From contig NZ_JABBNC010000011.1 in the NCBI RefSeq assembly GCF_012933445.1, positions 62,001 through 126,000 of the forward strand: a stretch of DNA of 64,000 nt, in the 5' to 3' direction. The notes under the pieces were generated by a model, which worked only from the letters and a program-made list of their open reading frames with translations, searched no databases and had not been told where the DNA came from. The stretch comes from Actinoplanes sp. TBRC 11911. GTDB taxonomy: Bacteria > Actinomycetota > Actinomycetes > Mycobacteriales > Micromonosporaceae. Of the stretch, positions 50,899 to 60,314 are shown piece after piece (position 1 is the stretch's first letter; each line of letters begins with the position of its first letter). The translations under genes were made by a program, and so were the position numbers.

Positions 50899-52364
50899 TG
50901 ACAACCTCGCTTGGTGTTGAGCAGTACCGAGATGTACTTTCCGTTGCGCTGCCGGAAGCAACGGACGCCGACACCGTGCTGCCTGATCTGCATACACTAT
51001 TTACGCCCGATAGTCATCGGGCAGCTCTATATGTCGACAGCACGGTTGTCCGCGGGGGACGGGGGGTGGGTAAAACGTTCTGGTATCAGTCCCTGCTTGA
51101 TCCAACTCTCCGCGAAGTAGCAGCTCACGAGTACGGGATCGAGCGGCTGAACCACCTCAATGTGTCCGCAGGGTACGGCGCATCCGTCAAACCAGCTCTC
51201 TATCCGGGTACCAGTGTTCTCGGACAGCTGACGGATACAAATGTCCGGCCCTTCGACATTTGGTACGCCGTGTTGCTGTCGGCGCTGGGGCAACCCGAAT
51301 TGCATCAGTTGCTCGAGTGGCGAGACCGAGTCGCGTGGGTGCGAGCAAATCCCGGGGCGGCCGAGCGCACGGTGCAACAGGCGGACGAACGAGCCCAAAA
51401 TCAAGGGACGACGCACCTGATCCTCTTTGATGCTCTGGAGCATTTGCATCGCGCGCGGGCTCAGGCGGATCGCCTAGTTAGCGGAATTTTGGAATTGGCG
51501 CTTGCCATGCGACTCGGAACACGTAATATCCGATGCAAGGTTTTCATCCGGCCGGACATGTTTGACGGTGCATTGCTTCATTTCCCAGATGCGTCTAAAC
51601 TGACGGCAAACGCAGCCAGCCTTTCTTGGTCCCGTGCAAGCCTATATGGCCTCCTGTTTCATTACATGGGCAACTCCAGCAGCAGTGAAGCTGATTCGTT
51701 TCGCCGGATAACTGAAGGCTGGAATGCTGATGCAGATGGTCGTCGGCATCTCCTGCCTTCGGTGCTAAGCGGAGACGAGGTATTCCAAGAACAGCAATTC
51801 TCTCTTATTGCAGGACCGTACATGGGTGCCAACTATCGCAAGGGAAACACCTACACGTGGCTGCCAAACCATCTGATGGATGGCGTCGAGCAGGTTAGTC
51901 CGCGTAGCTTCCTTAGTGCACTCGGAAAAGCGGTTTCCGAAACGCGGGAAAAATACGCTGGCCATGATCACGCAATTCATCACGAGGGCATACGACGAGG
52001 CGTTCAAACTGCGTCAGAAACCAGAGTGCGCGAGATTGGCGAGGATCTGCCGTGGGTTCGACTGGCGGTTCGCCCGCTTGCCGGAAGGCAAGTCCCGATT
52101 GACGAGGAAACGGTGGTCGACCTGTGGCGGGAGGTCGAGCTGGCTGAAGCTCTCCGAAAAGACGCAGAACGCTATGTCACAGCCGATGACACGCAGGTAC
52201 GTACTGGCCCTCGACACCCGGACGACGCTAAGCTGCTGATCGGTGAGCTCATTGCGCTGGGCGTAATGCGCCGGCGCCGGGACTCCCGCATCGATCTGCC
52301 CGACGTATATCGGATCGCCTTCAATGTCGGGCGTAAGGGCGGGGTGCCGCGTGTTGCGGGTTGA
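50898..52364 (+). CDS. P-loop ATPase, third gene of the cassette
   Basis: 488 residues. Walker A GGRGVGKT (53-60), a Walker B-like ILFDALE (175-181) and KVFIRPDMFD (214-223), which resembles the sensor strand of KAP- or STAND-like P-loop ATPases. The C-terminal 200 residues (ending with a winged-helix-like RRDSRIDLPDVYRIAF) have no family that I recognise. ATG 50898 overlaps the preceding TGA by one base (GTG 50895 is an alternative). No transmembrane helix is seen. It is clearly co-transcribed with the two genes before it. Confidence 0.75.
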   Translation: MTTSLGVEQYRDVLSVALPEATDADTVLPDLHTLFTPDSHRAALYVDSTVVRGGRGVGKTFWYQSLLDPTLREVAAHEYGIERLNHLNVSAGYGASVKPALYPGTSVLGQLTDTNVRPFDIWYAVLLSALGQPELHQLLEWRDRVAWVRANPGAAERTVQQADERAQNQGTTHLILFDALEHLHRARAQADRLVSGILELALAMRLGTRNIRCKVFIRPDMFDGALLHFPDASKLTANAASLSWSRASLYGLLFHYMGNSSSSEADSFRRITEGWNADADGRRHLLPSVLSGDEVFQEQQFSLIAGPYMGANYRKGNTYTWLPNHLMDGVEQVSPRSFLSALGKAVSETREKYAGHDHAIHHEGIRRGVQTASETRVREIGEDLPWVRLAVRPLAGRQVPIDEETVVDLWREVELAEALRKDAERYVTADDTQVRTGPRHPDDAKLLIGELIALGVMRRRRDSRIDLPDVYRIAFNVGRKGGVPRVAG

Positions 52365-52489
52365 CCATGCACGTCAAGGATTTTCGTCGACGGTGCGCCC
52401 TCCGGGCCTGACCTGCCGTTCCGACTAGCTGTCCATCGGTGGCCTTCGCGCCTGGCTCGCCGCCGCCAGAAGAAGGGGCATGGATTCGT

Positions 52490-53038
52490 AGTCGCAGATT
52501 CGGCAAAGACTTGGGCGTACGGTCGAGGTCCGCGTTTCGGCGCTGTTCTCCGGCAACGCGGGTGTCCAGGTGAACGCGGGGCCGCGCGACCAGGCCGCGG
52601 TGCGCAAGCTCGACATCGTTGACTCGGCCCGGATGTTCGCACAGGTGGACATGACCGTCCTCGACGCGCTCATCACGACGCGGCAGGCGAAGTCGTTCTG
52701 GGGTACTGGCGTCCGATTGCCGCGATGCAGCTCGCTGAGACGGACGGCAACCGCGCGACGACGCCGGATCGCACATGGACGCCGTCGTGGACCACGCCGA
52801 ACTATCCTGACCACGTGCGCGGGTACAACGCGGTCATCGCGTCCGCGTCACGGGAAGCAGCTCAACCTGACGCTTTTCTACCGCGATTCCGGGACAGACC
52901 CGGCGTTGCGACAGTGGCGCGCGACTGCGGGCCGATGTTGTGGACGCAACATCCTGCTCGGCGTCGACTTCCGTACGGCCGATGAGGCAGCTCGCACGCT
53001 CGGCGTCGACACGGCTGACTGGGTGACCCGGGCACTAT
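52490..53038 (+). pseudogene. Decayed vanadium-dependent haloperoxidase-like gene
   Basis: Pieces of a PAP2-type vanadium haloperoxidase appear in order but in changing frames: ALFSGNAGVQVNAG, RDQAAVRKLDIVDSARMFAQ (frame 1), after a shift near 52702 YWRPIAAMQLAETDGNRATT and NYPDHVRGYNAVIAS (frame 3), after a second shift near 52850 LNLTLFYRDSG and LLGVDFRTADEAARTLGV. The vanadate-binding RHYDS region and the catalytic histidine are missing. The N-terminal half of the gene is absent. It overlaps nothing else; 52365-52489 holds no gene. Confidence 0.7.
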
Positions 53039-53043
53039 TCCCG

Positions 53044-53475
53044 TTAGACGCCGTAGCGGTAGACGTTCGTCTCGCGGGGCGCGAAACCGACCCGCTGGTA
53101 CAGGCGGTTGGCGGCCTCGCGGGACGGGCGGGAGGTGAGGTCGACGGTGCGGGCTCCGGCCGCCTGGGCGATGAGCACGGCCTCGTTGGTGAGGGCGGCG
53201 CCCACGCCGCGGCCGCGTGCCTCCTCGTCGACGACGACGTCCTCGATCCAGGCGCGCATGCCGGTCGGGATCGGGAACGTGACCAGCGTCAGCGTGCCCA
53301 TGATCCGGCCGTCCACGCGGGCGATCAGCAGCCGGGTGCCGGACCATCCGACGAGGGTGGCCAGCTCGTCCGCGCCCAGCGCGGGGGCGGAGCGGGACAG
53401 CTGGGGGAGCAGTCGCTCGAACGCCTCCACCAGCTCGTCGGAAACCTTGTCGACGACCTCGACCGCAACGCTCAT
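53044..53475 (-). CDS. GNAT-family N-acetyltransferase
   Basis: 143 residues from ATG 53475. The acetyl-CoA loop is in VVDEEARGRGVGAAL (strand 4 and the Q/RxxGxG/A pyrophosphate loop), followed by NRLYQRVGF, the closing strand of GNAT enzymes. TATGGT lies eight bases upstream on the minus strand, suggesting a leaderless mRNA. The acceptor (amino acid, antibiotic, protein N-terminus) is unknown. Confidence 0.9.
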   Translation of the reverse strand: MSVAVEVVDKVSDELVEAFERLLPQLSRSAPALGADELATLVGWSGTRLLIARVDGRIMGTLTLVTFPIPTGMRAWIEDVVVDEEARGRGVGAALTNEAVLIAQAAGARTVDLTSRPSREAANRLYQRVGFAPRETNVYRYGV

Positions 53476-53564
53476 GTCGTCCGACCATAGTGGGTCGGAC
53501 CGCGCCCTTCGGTGTGAGGCGACGCACGCTAAACGGACCACTGGGTCCGGTACTCTTGGTTGTC

Positions 53565-53918
53565 ATGACACGGCTACACATCAGTGACGCGATCCGGGCG
53601 ACGGCGTTCTCCGGCGACGGCGACTTGTCCGAAATTTTAGACAAGTACTATGCGCCGGACTACACGCATCGTAATGACGGCGAGACGATGGATCGGGCGG
53701 CGTTCGTCGAGATGGTCGCCAAGTATCGAGGCCAGATCGCGCAGGGCACGGTGACGGTGCTCGACGAGATGTACGACGGCGACCGCTACGCCGAGCGGCA
53801 CGTCTACGACATCACGCTGCGCGACGGCTCCACGATCAACCGGGAGCTCTACCTCTTCGGCACCGTCGCGCCGGACGGCCGATTCCGGCACATCACCGAA
53901 ACCGGCTTCGACCTCTAG
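53565..53918 (+). CDS. SnoaL/NTF2-like protein
   Basis: 117 residues from ATG 53565 (TACTCT eight bases upstream). A cone-shaped NTF2-like fold is suggested by ILDKYYAPDYTHRNDGETMD, FVEMVAKYRGQI, and the strand HVYDITLRDGSTINRELYLF. Family members are small ester or ketone cyclases, isomerases or binding proteins. The catalytic residues cannot be identified with confidence. It is convergent with the next membrane protein by four bases of overlap. Confidence 0.8.
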   Translation: MTRLHISDAIRATAFSGDGDLSEILDKYYAPDYTHRNDGETMDRAAFVEMVAKYRGQIAQGTVTVLDEMYDGDRYAERHVYDITLRDGSTINRELYLFGTVAPDGRFRHITETGFDL

Positions 53919-55621
53919 CTCGACAAGGTGTAACGGCCGGCCGCCGGGACGTGGACCAGCGTCCACTCGCCCCGCGGGCGCACCGACGCGCCGCCGGATG
54001 CCGTCAACCAGCGGTAGTAGTGCACCCGCAGGGTCAGATCGGCCGCCGCGGGGGCGTCAAACGTGATGCCGGCGGCGGTCTGCGCGACCATCGTCGCCGG
54101 GGCCGGCACGATCGGCTGCGGATCCGCCACCGCATACAACCGCCAGTGCTCGTCGCTCCAGACCGGCGTCAGATAGGGCAGCCCGGTCGCGATCAGCTGC
54201 GCCTCGGGCCGGCCCGACCAGTGCAGCTTGGCGTCGGGCACGGCGACGAACTGGACCGCGCGTTCGGCCAGCCACGCACGGTAGCTGTCCGCGGTCAGTG
54301 CCACGCCGGTTCCGCGCGCGCCGGGGATGTCGGTGAAGAACAGCGGGTTCCGCTCGATGTCGGCCTGCCGCAGCCAGCCACGGGCCAACGGCACATTCCC
54401 CATGTACGCCGCCTCCCAGTAATCCTGCGTCGGCGGAACCTCGACGCGTCCGGTGAGACGCTCCTGCCCCAAGCGAGCCAGCAGCGGGGCGAAATACGAC
54501 GGGTCGGCGGTCGGGTTGCCGATGTCCCGCACGTCCGCGACCTCCACCGGCGGCTGCCACCAGAACAGCACCGCCACCAGCGGTAGCACGGCCCAGACCG
54601 GGAGCGCGCGGCCGGACCAGCGGGCGAGTCGCCAGGACGGCAGCGCGGGCACGGCCGCATACCCGGCGATCAGCGGCAGCGTGAACATCACCGCCAGGCG
54701 GGTCGCGTTGAGGCCGACCGGCGTGTGGATCAGTGAGGCGCCGAGGACCCCTGCCGCCGACAGCAGCGCGCCCGCGCGGACCGGCCACCGGGGCACCAGG
54801 ACCGCTACGGCGAGGCTGGCCACGACGGCGCGCAGCACGTCGTTGGAGCTGATGTTCATCCAGCCGCCGTCGCCGAAGAGAAACGCGGTCAGCCCTAGCG
54901 GGATGGCTGCCGGCACGGCGATCAGCAGCCCATTCCGGATAAATCCGGATTTGTGCCAGGAAGGGTGGCCGGTGTCGGGTGCCGGTGCGTTCCGAGCGGG
55001 AGCCGGTTCGTCCTGGCTGGGTGCTGGCGCGTCGTGGCTGGGTGCTGGCGCGTCCTGGCCGGGCGCCGCGGCCAGTGGGCCACGTCCCGGCCGTGGGATC
55101 AGCAGCGAGACGCCCGCCAGCCCCAGGAACAAGCCCGCGACCGGGCTCGTCGCCGACGCCGCGAAGGCCGCGACCGCCGCCAGCCAGCGCAGCCTCGGGT
55201 ACGTCAGAAGCAGGAGAGCCGCCAACCCCAAGGCGACCCCCAGCCCGTACGTCACCCGGCCGCTGACCAGGTTGAACGCGATGCAGGCCGTCCCCACCAA
55301 CGCGCCGAGCCAGAGACGCGGCGCGCCCGTGCGCCGGAACAACGCGGCCAGCAGCACCGAGGACAGCACCAGTGACAGGGCGCCGGTGAGGCGTACCCCC
55401 AAAATGGCCATGACCGGCTGCGACACGAAGCTGTAGCCCAACTGGTCGACCCCGGCGTACCAGCGCAGATCGATCGGCGTCCACCCATGGCCGGCGAAGA
55501 AGGACGCGCGGGCGGTCTGCGCGGCCAGGTCCGAGCCCATCCGGGGCAGCAGCAGATAACACGCGCCTAAGGCCGCCGCGAGCACGGCGGTGACCCACTC
55601 CAGCCGGTGCCGAGACCACAC
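53915..55621 (-). CDS. Polytopic membrane protein, glycosyltransferase-like
   Basis: 568 residues from GTG 55621 (TACGGT seven bases upstream). About 11 transmembrane helices in the N-terminal 380 residues are followed by an extracytoplasmic C-terminal domain (QDYWEAAYMGNVPLARGWLR, then VHYYRWLTASGG). A Pro/Ala-rich loop repeats APSHDAPAPSQDEPAPARNA. The first loop DLRWYAGVDQLGYSF resembles the catalytic Asp-containing loop of GT-C glycosyltransferases. It is divergent from the mannosyltransferase gene, so a cell-envelope glycan role is inferred, not shown. Confidence 0.7.
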   Translation of the reverse strand: MWSRHRLEWVTAVLAAALGACYLLLPRMGSDLAAQTARASFFAGHGWTPIDLRWYAGVDQLGYSFVSQPVMAILGVRLTGALSLVLSSVLLAALFRRTGAPRLWLGALVGTACIAFNLVSGRVTYGLGVALGLAALLLLTYPRLRWLAAVAAFAASATSPVAGLFLGLAGVSLLIPRPGRGPLAAAPGQDAPAPSHDAPAPSQDEPAPARNAPAPDTGHPSWHKSGFIRNGLLIAVPAAIPLGLTAFLFGDGGWMNISSNDVLRAVVASLAVAVLVPRWPVRAGALLSAAGVLGASLIHTPVGLNATRLAVMFTLPLIAGYAAVPALPSWRLARWSGRALPVWAVLPLVAVLFWWQPPVEVADVRDIGNPTADPSYFAPLLARLGQERLTGRVEVPPTQDYWEAAYMGNVPLARGWLRQADIERNPLFFTDIPGARGTGVALTADSYRAWLAERAVQFVAVPDAKLHWSGRPEAQLIATGLPYLTPVWSDEHWRLYAVADPQPIVPAPATMVAQTAAGITFDAPAAADLTLRVHYYRWLTASGGASVRPRGEWTLVHVPAAGRYTLSS

Positions 55622-55678
55622 GCCGACCACCGTACCGGCGTCGGGATCGTCGCAGCGCGTCACGGTAGGGTGCTCGCC

Positions 55679-57076
55679 ATGTCCCGCGCCACCCTCTGCC
55701 GCTATGCGGGCCTGGCAGGCAGTCTGCTGCTCGCGGTGGCCGCGTGGCTCGGTGGCGCGCGCAGCCCGTGGCAGCCGACAGTCACGCCGCGCACGATCTT
55801 CGCGGGCGAGAACGGCGTGGTGCTGCCGCTGTCCTGGCTGCTGGGCACGCTGCTGATGATCGGCGCGTGGTGGTTCGGCCGGCGTGCGGTGCCTTCGGCG
55901 CGCTGGGCTTACGTGACCGCGGCGCTGTGGGCGGTCCCGCTCCTCCCGTTCCTCCCGCTGGGCAGCTACGACGTCTACTCGTACGCCTGTCAGGGTTGGC
56001 AGCAGAGCGCCGGTCTCGACCCGTACGCGGGCGGGGTCGCGGGCTGCCCCTGGCACGAGGCCGTGGCGCCGACCTGGCTGAACTCGCCCGCGCCGTACGG
56101 GCCGGTGTTTCTCGTGCTGGCCGCGGCCGCCGCGAAGCTGGGCGGCTCACTCACCGGGACCATCATCCTGCTGCGGGTGATCGCGGTGCTCGGCGTGCTG
56201 CTGATCGCGGTGTGCCTGCCGGTCCTGGCGCGGCGGGCCGGCGTGCCGCTGAAGCGCGCGGTGTGGCTGACCCTGGCCTGCCCGCTGGTGCCGATCCACC
56301 TGGTCTCCGGCGCGCACAACGACGCCGTGATGGTCGGTTTCCTGGTGGCGGCTCTGGCGCTCGCCTCGACGAAGCGCTACTTCTGGGCGGCCGGCATCCT
56401 GCTCGGGCTGGCGATCGGCGTGAAGGCCACCGCGGTCGTCGTGGTCCCGTTCGTGCTCCTGCTGGCCCGGCCGCGGTGGCTGCGTGGCGCTGTCGAGATC
56501 GTCGGGTCGGCCGCGGCGACCATCGTGGTGATCTCGCTGGCCTCCGGGCGTGGCCTCGGCTGGATCACCGGGCTGACCGGCAGCAGCATCTCGGTGCAGT
56601 GGACGTCGCCGTCCACCGCGGTCGGCATGGCGATCGACCAGTTCGGCCCGGACGCGGTTCCGGTCACCCGGGTCGTCGGCATCGTCGTGCTCGTCGTCGT
56701 GCTGGCGTTGCTCTGGTGGCGCTCGATCACGATCAAGACCGCAGACCCGATTACGTACGCCGGGTACGCGCTCGCCGCCACCGTGCTGCTCTCGCCGGTG
56801 TTCCATCCGTGGTACGCGACCTGGGCGCTGCCGGTGCTCGCCGCCACGCTGCGCCGGGACACCCGATGGCTGCTGGTGCCGTGCGCGATCGCCAGCGCGT
56901 TGTGCTTGCCTGATGGTTACAACTTGGCCTTGGCTACGAAGGCGCAGGGCGCGCTGGCCGTGACAGCATTTCTCCTGATTTTTGCCGGGAAAGCGATATA
57001 TGAAGCGAAAAATAGGGCAGGGCCTGATCGTCGTCGTGCTCGCGGGGATCGCGATCCTGAGCGTCTTCCTTACTGA
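55679..57076 (+). CDS. MptB-like polyprenol-phosphomannose alpha-1,6-mannosyltransferase
   Basis: 465 residues, about 11 to 12 helices. LPLGSYDVYSYACQGWQQSA, then LDPYAGG, and APYGPVFL match the alpha-(1->6)-mannopyranosyltransferase (MptA/MptB) GT87/GT-C family, including the catalytic Asp in the first extracytoplasmic loop. It uses polyprenol-phosphate-mannose to build lipoglycan mannan. TAGGGT lies seven bases before ATG. The C-terminal 25 residues (EAKNRAGPDRRRARGDRDP) overlap the next gene by 77 bases and have odd composition. Confidence 0.85.
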   Translation: MSRATLCRYAGLAGSLLLAVAAWLGGARSPWQPTVTPRTIFAGENGVVLPLSWLLGTLLMIGAWWFGRRAVPSARWAYVTAALWAVPLLPFLPLGSYDVYSYACQGWQQSAGLDPYAGGVAGCPWHEAVAPTWLNSPAPYGPVFLVLAAAAAKLGGSLTGTIILLRVIAVLGVLLIAVCLPVLARRAGVPLKRAVWLTLACPLVPIHLVSGAHNDAVMVGFLVAALALASTKRYFWAAGILLGLAIGVKATAVVVVPFVLLLARPRWLRGAVEIVGSAAATIVVISLASGRGLGWITGLTGSSISVQWTSPSTAVGMAIDQFGPDAVPVTRVVGIVVLVVVLALLWWRSITIKTADPITYAGYALAATVLLSPVFHPWYATWALPVLAATLRRDTRWLLVPCAIASALCLPDGYNLALATKAQGALAVTAFLLIFAGKAIYEAKNRAGPDRRRARGDRDPERLPY

Positions 57077-58169
57077 GGAGAAGCACTTCTTCTTCGACTC
57101 GCGGGTCTACTACGGTGCGATCAACTTCCTGTTCCACAACGACGGGATGGTCTACGACTGGACGCGCCCGGGCAGCCCGTACGGCTTCACCTACCCGCCC
57201 TTCGCCGGCCTGGTCATGGCGCCGATGGCGGTGCTCCCGCTCGGCGCGGTCATCTGGCTGACGGTGGCCGCGACGGTCCTGTCCACCGCCCTGGTCGCCT
57301 GGTGGCTGGCCGGCCCGGTCCTGCGCCGGCACGGCTGGACCGGCTGGTTCGGCGTCGCGGTCGCGATCTGCCTGGCGATCACCTTCGAACCGGTCCGCGA
57401 GACCATCGGGTTCGGCCAGGTCAACACGCTGCTGCTCGCGCTGGTCGTCGGCGACATGCTGTTCGGTGTGGCCCGCGGCCGCAAGTGGGCCGGCGTCGGC
57501 ATCGGGCTGGCCACCGCGGTCAAGCTCACCCCGGGCGTCTTCATCCTGTACCTGCTGGTTACCCGGCGCTGGCGAGCCGCCGGCGTCGCGGCCGGCACCA
57601 CCGCGGCGGCGTCGCTGCTGGCCGCCGCGATCTTCCCGGCCGAGTCGCGGGTGTTCTGGACGTCGGCACTGTGGGACACCAACCGGGTCGGCGGCCTGCA
57701 GTTCCTGTCCAACCAGTCGGAACGTGGCCTGCTCGCCCGGCTGCCGCTGGACGGCGTCGAGTCGAAGGTGTGGATCGCCGCGGTGGTGCTCACGCTCGCG
57801 GGGTGGGCGTGGCGGATGCGGCGCGAACCGGACGACGTCTTCGGGGGGCTCGCGCTGACCGGGGTGCTGGGTTGTCTGCTCAGCCCGGTCACGTGGATTC
57901 ACCACTGCGTCTGGCTGCTCCCGGCAATCGTCCGATGTGTCGATAGTGGACTGTCCCGGCGGAATTGGTGGCATTTCGGGTTGGGTGTCGCGGCGTACGT
58001 GATAACCACATCGCATCTCACCTGGCTGTGGGAATTCCATCCGCAGCCGCCGCTGGCAATTCTCGGCGCCAATGTATATGTCTATTTCAGCCTGGCCCTG
58101 CTGGTCTGGACACCCATCGGCACCTCGCGTTTGCTTCCCGTCCATGAACCGGAAAAGGTCGTCTTGTAG
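57000..58169 (+). CDS. GT87-family mannosyltransferase (PimE-like)
   Basis: 389 residues from ATG 57000 (ATG 56982 is possible). About nine to ten helices. FFDSRVYYGAINFLFHNDG holds the catalytic Asp in the first outer loop, then YGFTYPPFAGLVMAP, GQVNTLLLALVVGD, and the C-terminal SPVTWIHHCVWLLPA, all typical of GT87 (DUF2029) enzymes such as PimE that add alpha-1,2-mannose from polyprenol-phosphate-mannose. It overlaps the MptB-like gene by 77 bases and is surely co-transcribed. Confidence 0.87.
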   Translation: MKRKIGQGLIVVVLAGIAILSVFLTEEKHFFFDSRVYYGAINFLFHNDGMVYDWTRPGSPYGFTYPPFAGLVMAPMAVLPLGAVIWLTVAATVLSTALVAWWLAGPVLRRHGWTGWFGVAVAICLAITFEPVRETIGFGQVNTLLLALVVGDMLFGVARGRKWAGVGIGLATAVKLTPGVFILYLLVTRRWRAAGVAAGTTAAASLLAAAIFPAESRVFWTSALWDTNRVGGLQFLSNQSERGLLARLPLDGVESKVWIAAVVLTLAGWAWRMRREPDDVFGGLALTGVLGCLLSPVTWIHHCVWLLPAIVRCVDSGLSRRNWWHFGLGVAAYVITTSHLTWLWEFHPQPPLAILGANVYVYFSLALLVWTPIGTSRLLPVHEPEKVVL

Positions 58170-58178
58170 TCACCATGT

Positions 58179-60311
58179 ATGTCAATACGTCGCACCACGT
58201 CGGCGCTCGCGGTTCTCGGAATGACCGCGGCCGCCGCGTTGAACGTCGCGCCGTCCACCGCTTCGGCGCACGGGCGGGACACTGAGTTCAAACGTCTCGC
58301 GACCTTTCCCGCGTACCTGAATTCCTCGATCGGCGATGCGGCCGTGGCGGAGATCTCCACCGTCACCGAAGACGGCCGCACGGTCGTGTACACCGACAGC
58401 GCCGGCAAGCGGCTCGGCTTCGTCGACATCACGAACCCCGGCAGCCCGAAGCCGAAGGGCACACTGGACGTGGGCGGCGAGCCCACCTCGGTGGCGCACC
58501 TCGGTCACCTGCTGCTGGCCGGCGTGAACACCTCGGCCTCGTTCACCGACCCGTCCGGCAAGCTGCTGGTCGTCGACGACCGTTCCCGGGCCATCGTGCG
58601 TTCGCTCGACCTCGGCGGGCAGCCCGACTCGGTCGCGGTGTCGCCGGACGGCCGCTACATCGCCGTCGTGATCGAGAACGAGCGCGACGAGGACGTCGAC
58701 GACGGCGCGATCCCGCAAATGCCCGCGGGCTATCTGGCCGTGGTCGACGCCCGTGCGTGGAAGGTCTCGAAGGTTGATCTGACCGGCCTGGCCGCCATCG
58801 CCCCGGACGACCCCGAGCCGGAGTACGTCTCGATCAACTCCCGGAACGAGGCGATCGTCTCGATCCAGGAGAACAACCACTTCGCGGTCGTGTCGCTGGC
58901 CTCGCGCAAGGTCGTCCGCTCGTTCCCGGCCGGCGCGGTCACCGTGTCCGGGGTGGACACGAAGGACGACGACACCATCACGCTGGACGGCACGATCACC
59001 GCGAACCGGGAGCCGGACGGCGTGGCGTGGATCGGCGACGACTACTTCGCCAGCGCCAACGAGGGCGACTACCAGGGTGGGACCCGCGGCTGGAGCATCT
59101 TCTCCCGCGACGGCAAGGTCGTCTGGGACGCCGGGAACTCGCTCGAGCACATCGCGGTCGAGCACGGCCTTTACCCGGACAAGCGCTCGGACGCCAAGGG
59201 GATCGAGCCGGAGAACGTGGCGTACGCGCGCATCAACGGGACGCCGTACATTTTCGTCAACTCGGAGCGCGGCAACTTCACCGCCGTGTACGACGTGTCG
59301 AACCCCCGGTCGCCCCGTTTCCAGCAGTTGCTGCCGACCGCCGCGGGTCCGGAGGGTGTGGTCGCGGTTCCGTCGCGTGGGCTGATCGTGGTGTCCAGCG
59401 AGACCGACGACCCGGACAACAACCTGCGCGGGGCCGTGGGGATCTACGGCATCGGGCACGGACAGTTCCCGTCGATCGTGTCGCAGCGTGACATCCCGTG
59501 GGGGACCTTGTCGTCTTTGTCGGCCGTGCCGGGAACGTCGTCGCGGCTCGTCTCGGTGACGGATGCGGCTTACACGCCGACGCATATTTTGAACATTTCG
59601 GTTAAATCGACGCCGGCGACGATCGATGGTTCGCTGACCGTGACCAAGTCCGGGGCTCCGGTCGGTTACGACGCCGAGGGCATCGTGGCGCGCCAGGGCG
59701 GCGGTTACTGGCTGGCCGTCGAGGGTTCCGCCGCCACCCCCAACCTTCTCGTACGCCTGGACAGCCGTGCCCGGGTGCAGCAGGAGATCCCGCTCCCGGC
59801 CGACGTGGCGGCGTCGGTCACCACGATGGGCCTCGAGGGCGTCGCCGAGGTCGGCTCGTCGGTGTACGTGGCGGTGCAGCGGCCGTTGAAGACCGACCCG
59901 CAGACGGTGACCCGGATCGGGAAATATGACACCAAGTCCGGTACGTGGTCGTGGCTGTACTACCCGCTGGACACCACGTCGGTCGGCACGGTCGGCCTGT
60001 CCGAGATCGTCGCGGTCGACCGGAACACGTTCGCGGTGATCGAACGGGACAACCAGCGCGGCCCGCAGGCGTCGATCAAGCGGATCTACGAGTTCGACGT
60101 CCCGGCCACCTGGTCCGGCGTGGTGACGGTCAAGAAGCGCCTGGTCAAGGACGTGTTGCCGCGGCTGCAGTCGGACCACGGGTGGGTGCCGGACAAGATC
60201 GAGGGGCTCGCGGTCGCCGGCAACGGTCAGACGTACGCGGTGACCGACAACGACGCGGTCGACGACTCCACCGGTGAGACCGTCTTCCTGCGTCTGGGCA
60301 AGCTGCTCTGA
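58179..60311 (+). CDS. Secreted esterase-like phytase / beta-propeller protein
   Basis: 710 residues. A Sec signal (MSIRRTTSALAVLGMTAAAA, cleavage near ASA-HG) leads into beta-propeller blades: SVAVSPDGRYIAVV, GGEPTSVAHLGH and PDGVAWIGDDYFASANEGDY. The C-terminal third matches the PF13449 phytase-like esterase domain (YDAEGIVARQGGGYWLAVEG, then EGVAEVGSSVYVAVQR and KIEGLAVAGNGQTYAVTDND). It probably releases phosphate or hydrolyses an ester outside the cell. It begins ten bases after the mannosyltransferase stop, so it may share that transcript. Confidence 0.85.
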   Translation: MSIRRTTSALAVLGMTAAAALNVAPSTASAHGRDTEFKRLATFPAYLNSSIGDAAVAEISTVTEDGRTVVYTDSAGKRLGFVDITNPGSPKPKGTLDVGGEPTSVAHLGHLLLAGVNTSASFTDPSGKLLVVDDRSRAIVRSLDLGGQPDSVAVSPDGRYIAVVIENERDEDVDDGAIPQMPAGYLAVVDARAWKVSKVDLTGLAAIAPDDPEPEYVSINSRNEAIVSIQENNHFAVVSLASRKVVRSFPAGAVTVSGVDTKDDDTITLDGTITANREPDGVAWIGDDYFASANEGDYQGGTRGWSIFSRDGKVVWDAGNSLEHIAVEHGLYPDKRSDAKGIEPENVAYARINGTPYIFVNSERGNFTAVYDVSNPRSPRFQQLLPTAAGPEGVVAVPSRGLIVVSSETDDPDNNLRGAVGIYGIGHGQFPSIVSQRDIPWGTLSSLSAVPGTSSRLVSVTDAAYTPTHILNISVKSTPATIDGSLTVTKSGAPVGYDAEGIVARQGGGYWLAVEGSAATPNLLVRLDSRARVQQEIPLPADVAASVTTMGLEGVAEVGSSVYVAVQRPLKTDPQTVTRIGKYDTKSGTWSWLYYPLDTTSVGTVGLSEIVAVDRNTFAVIERDNQRGPQASIKRIYEFDVPATWSGVVTVKKRLVKDVLPRLQSDHGWVPDKIEGLAVAGNGQTYAVTDNDAVDDSTGETVFLRLGKLL

Positions 60312-60314
60312 CAT

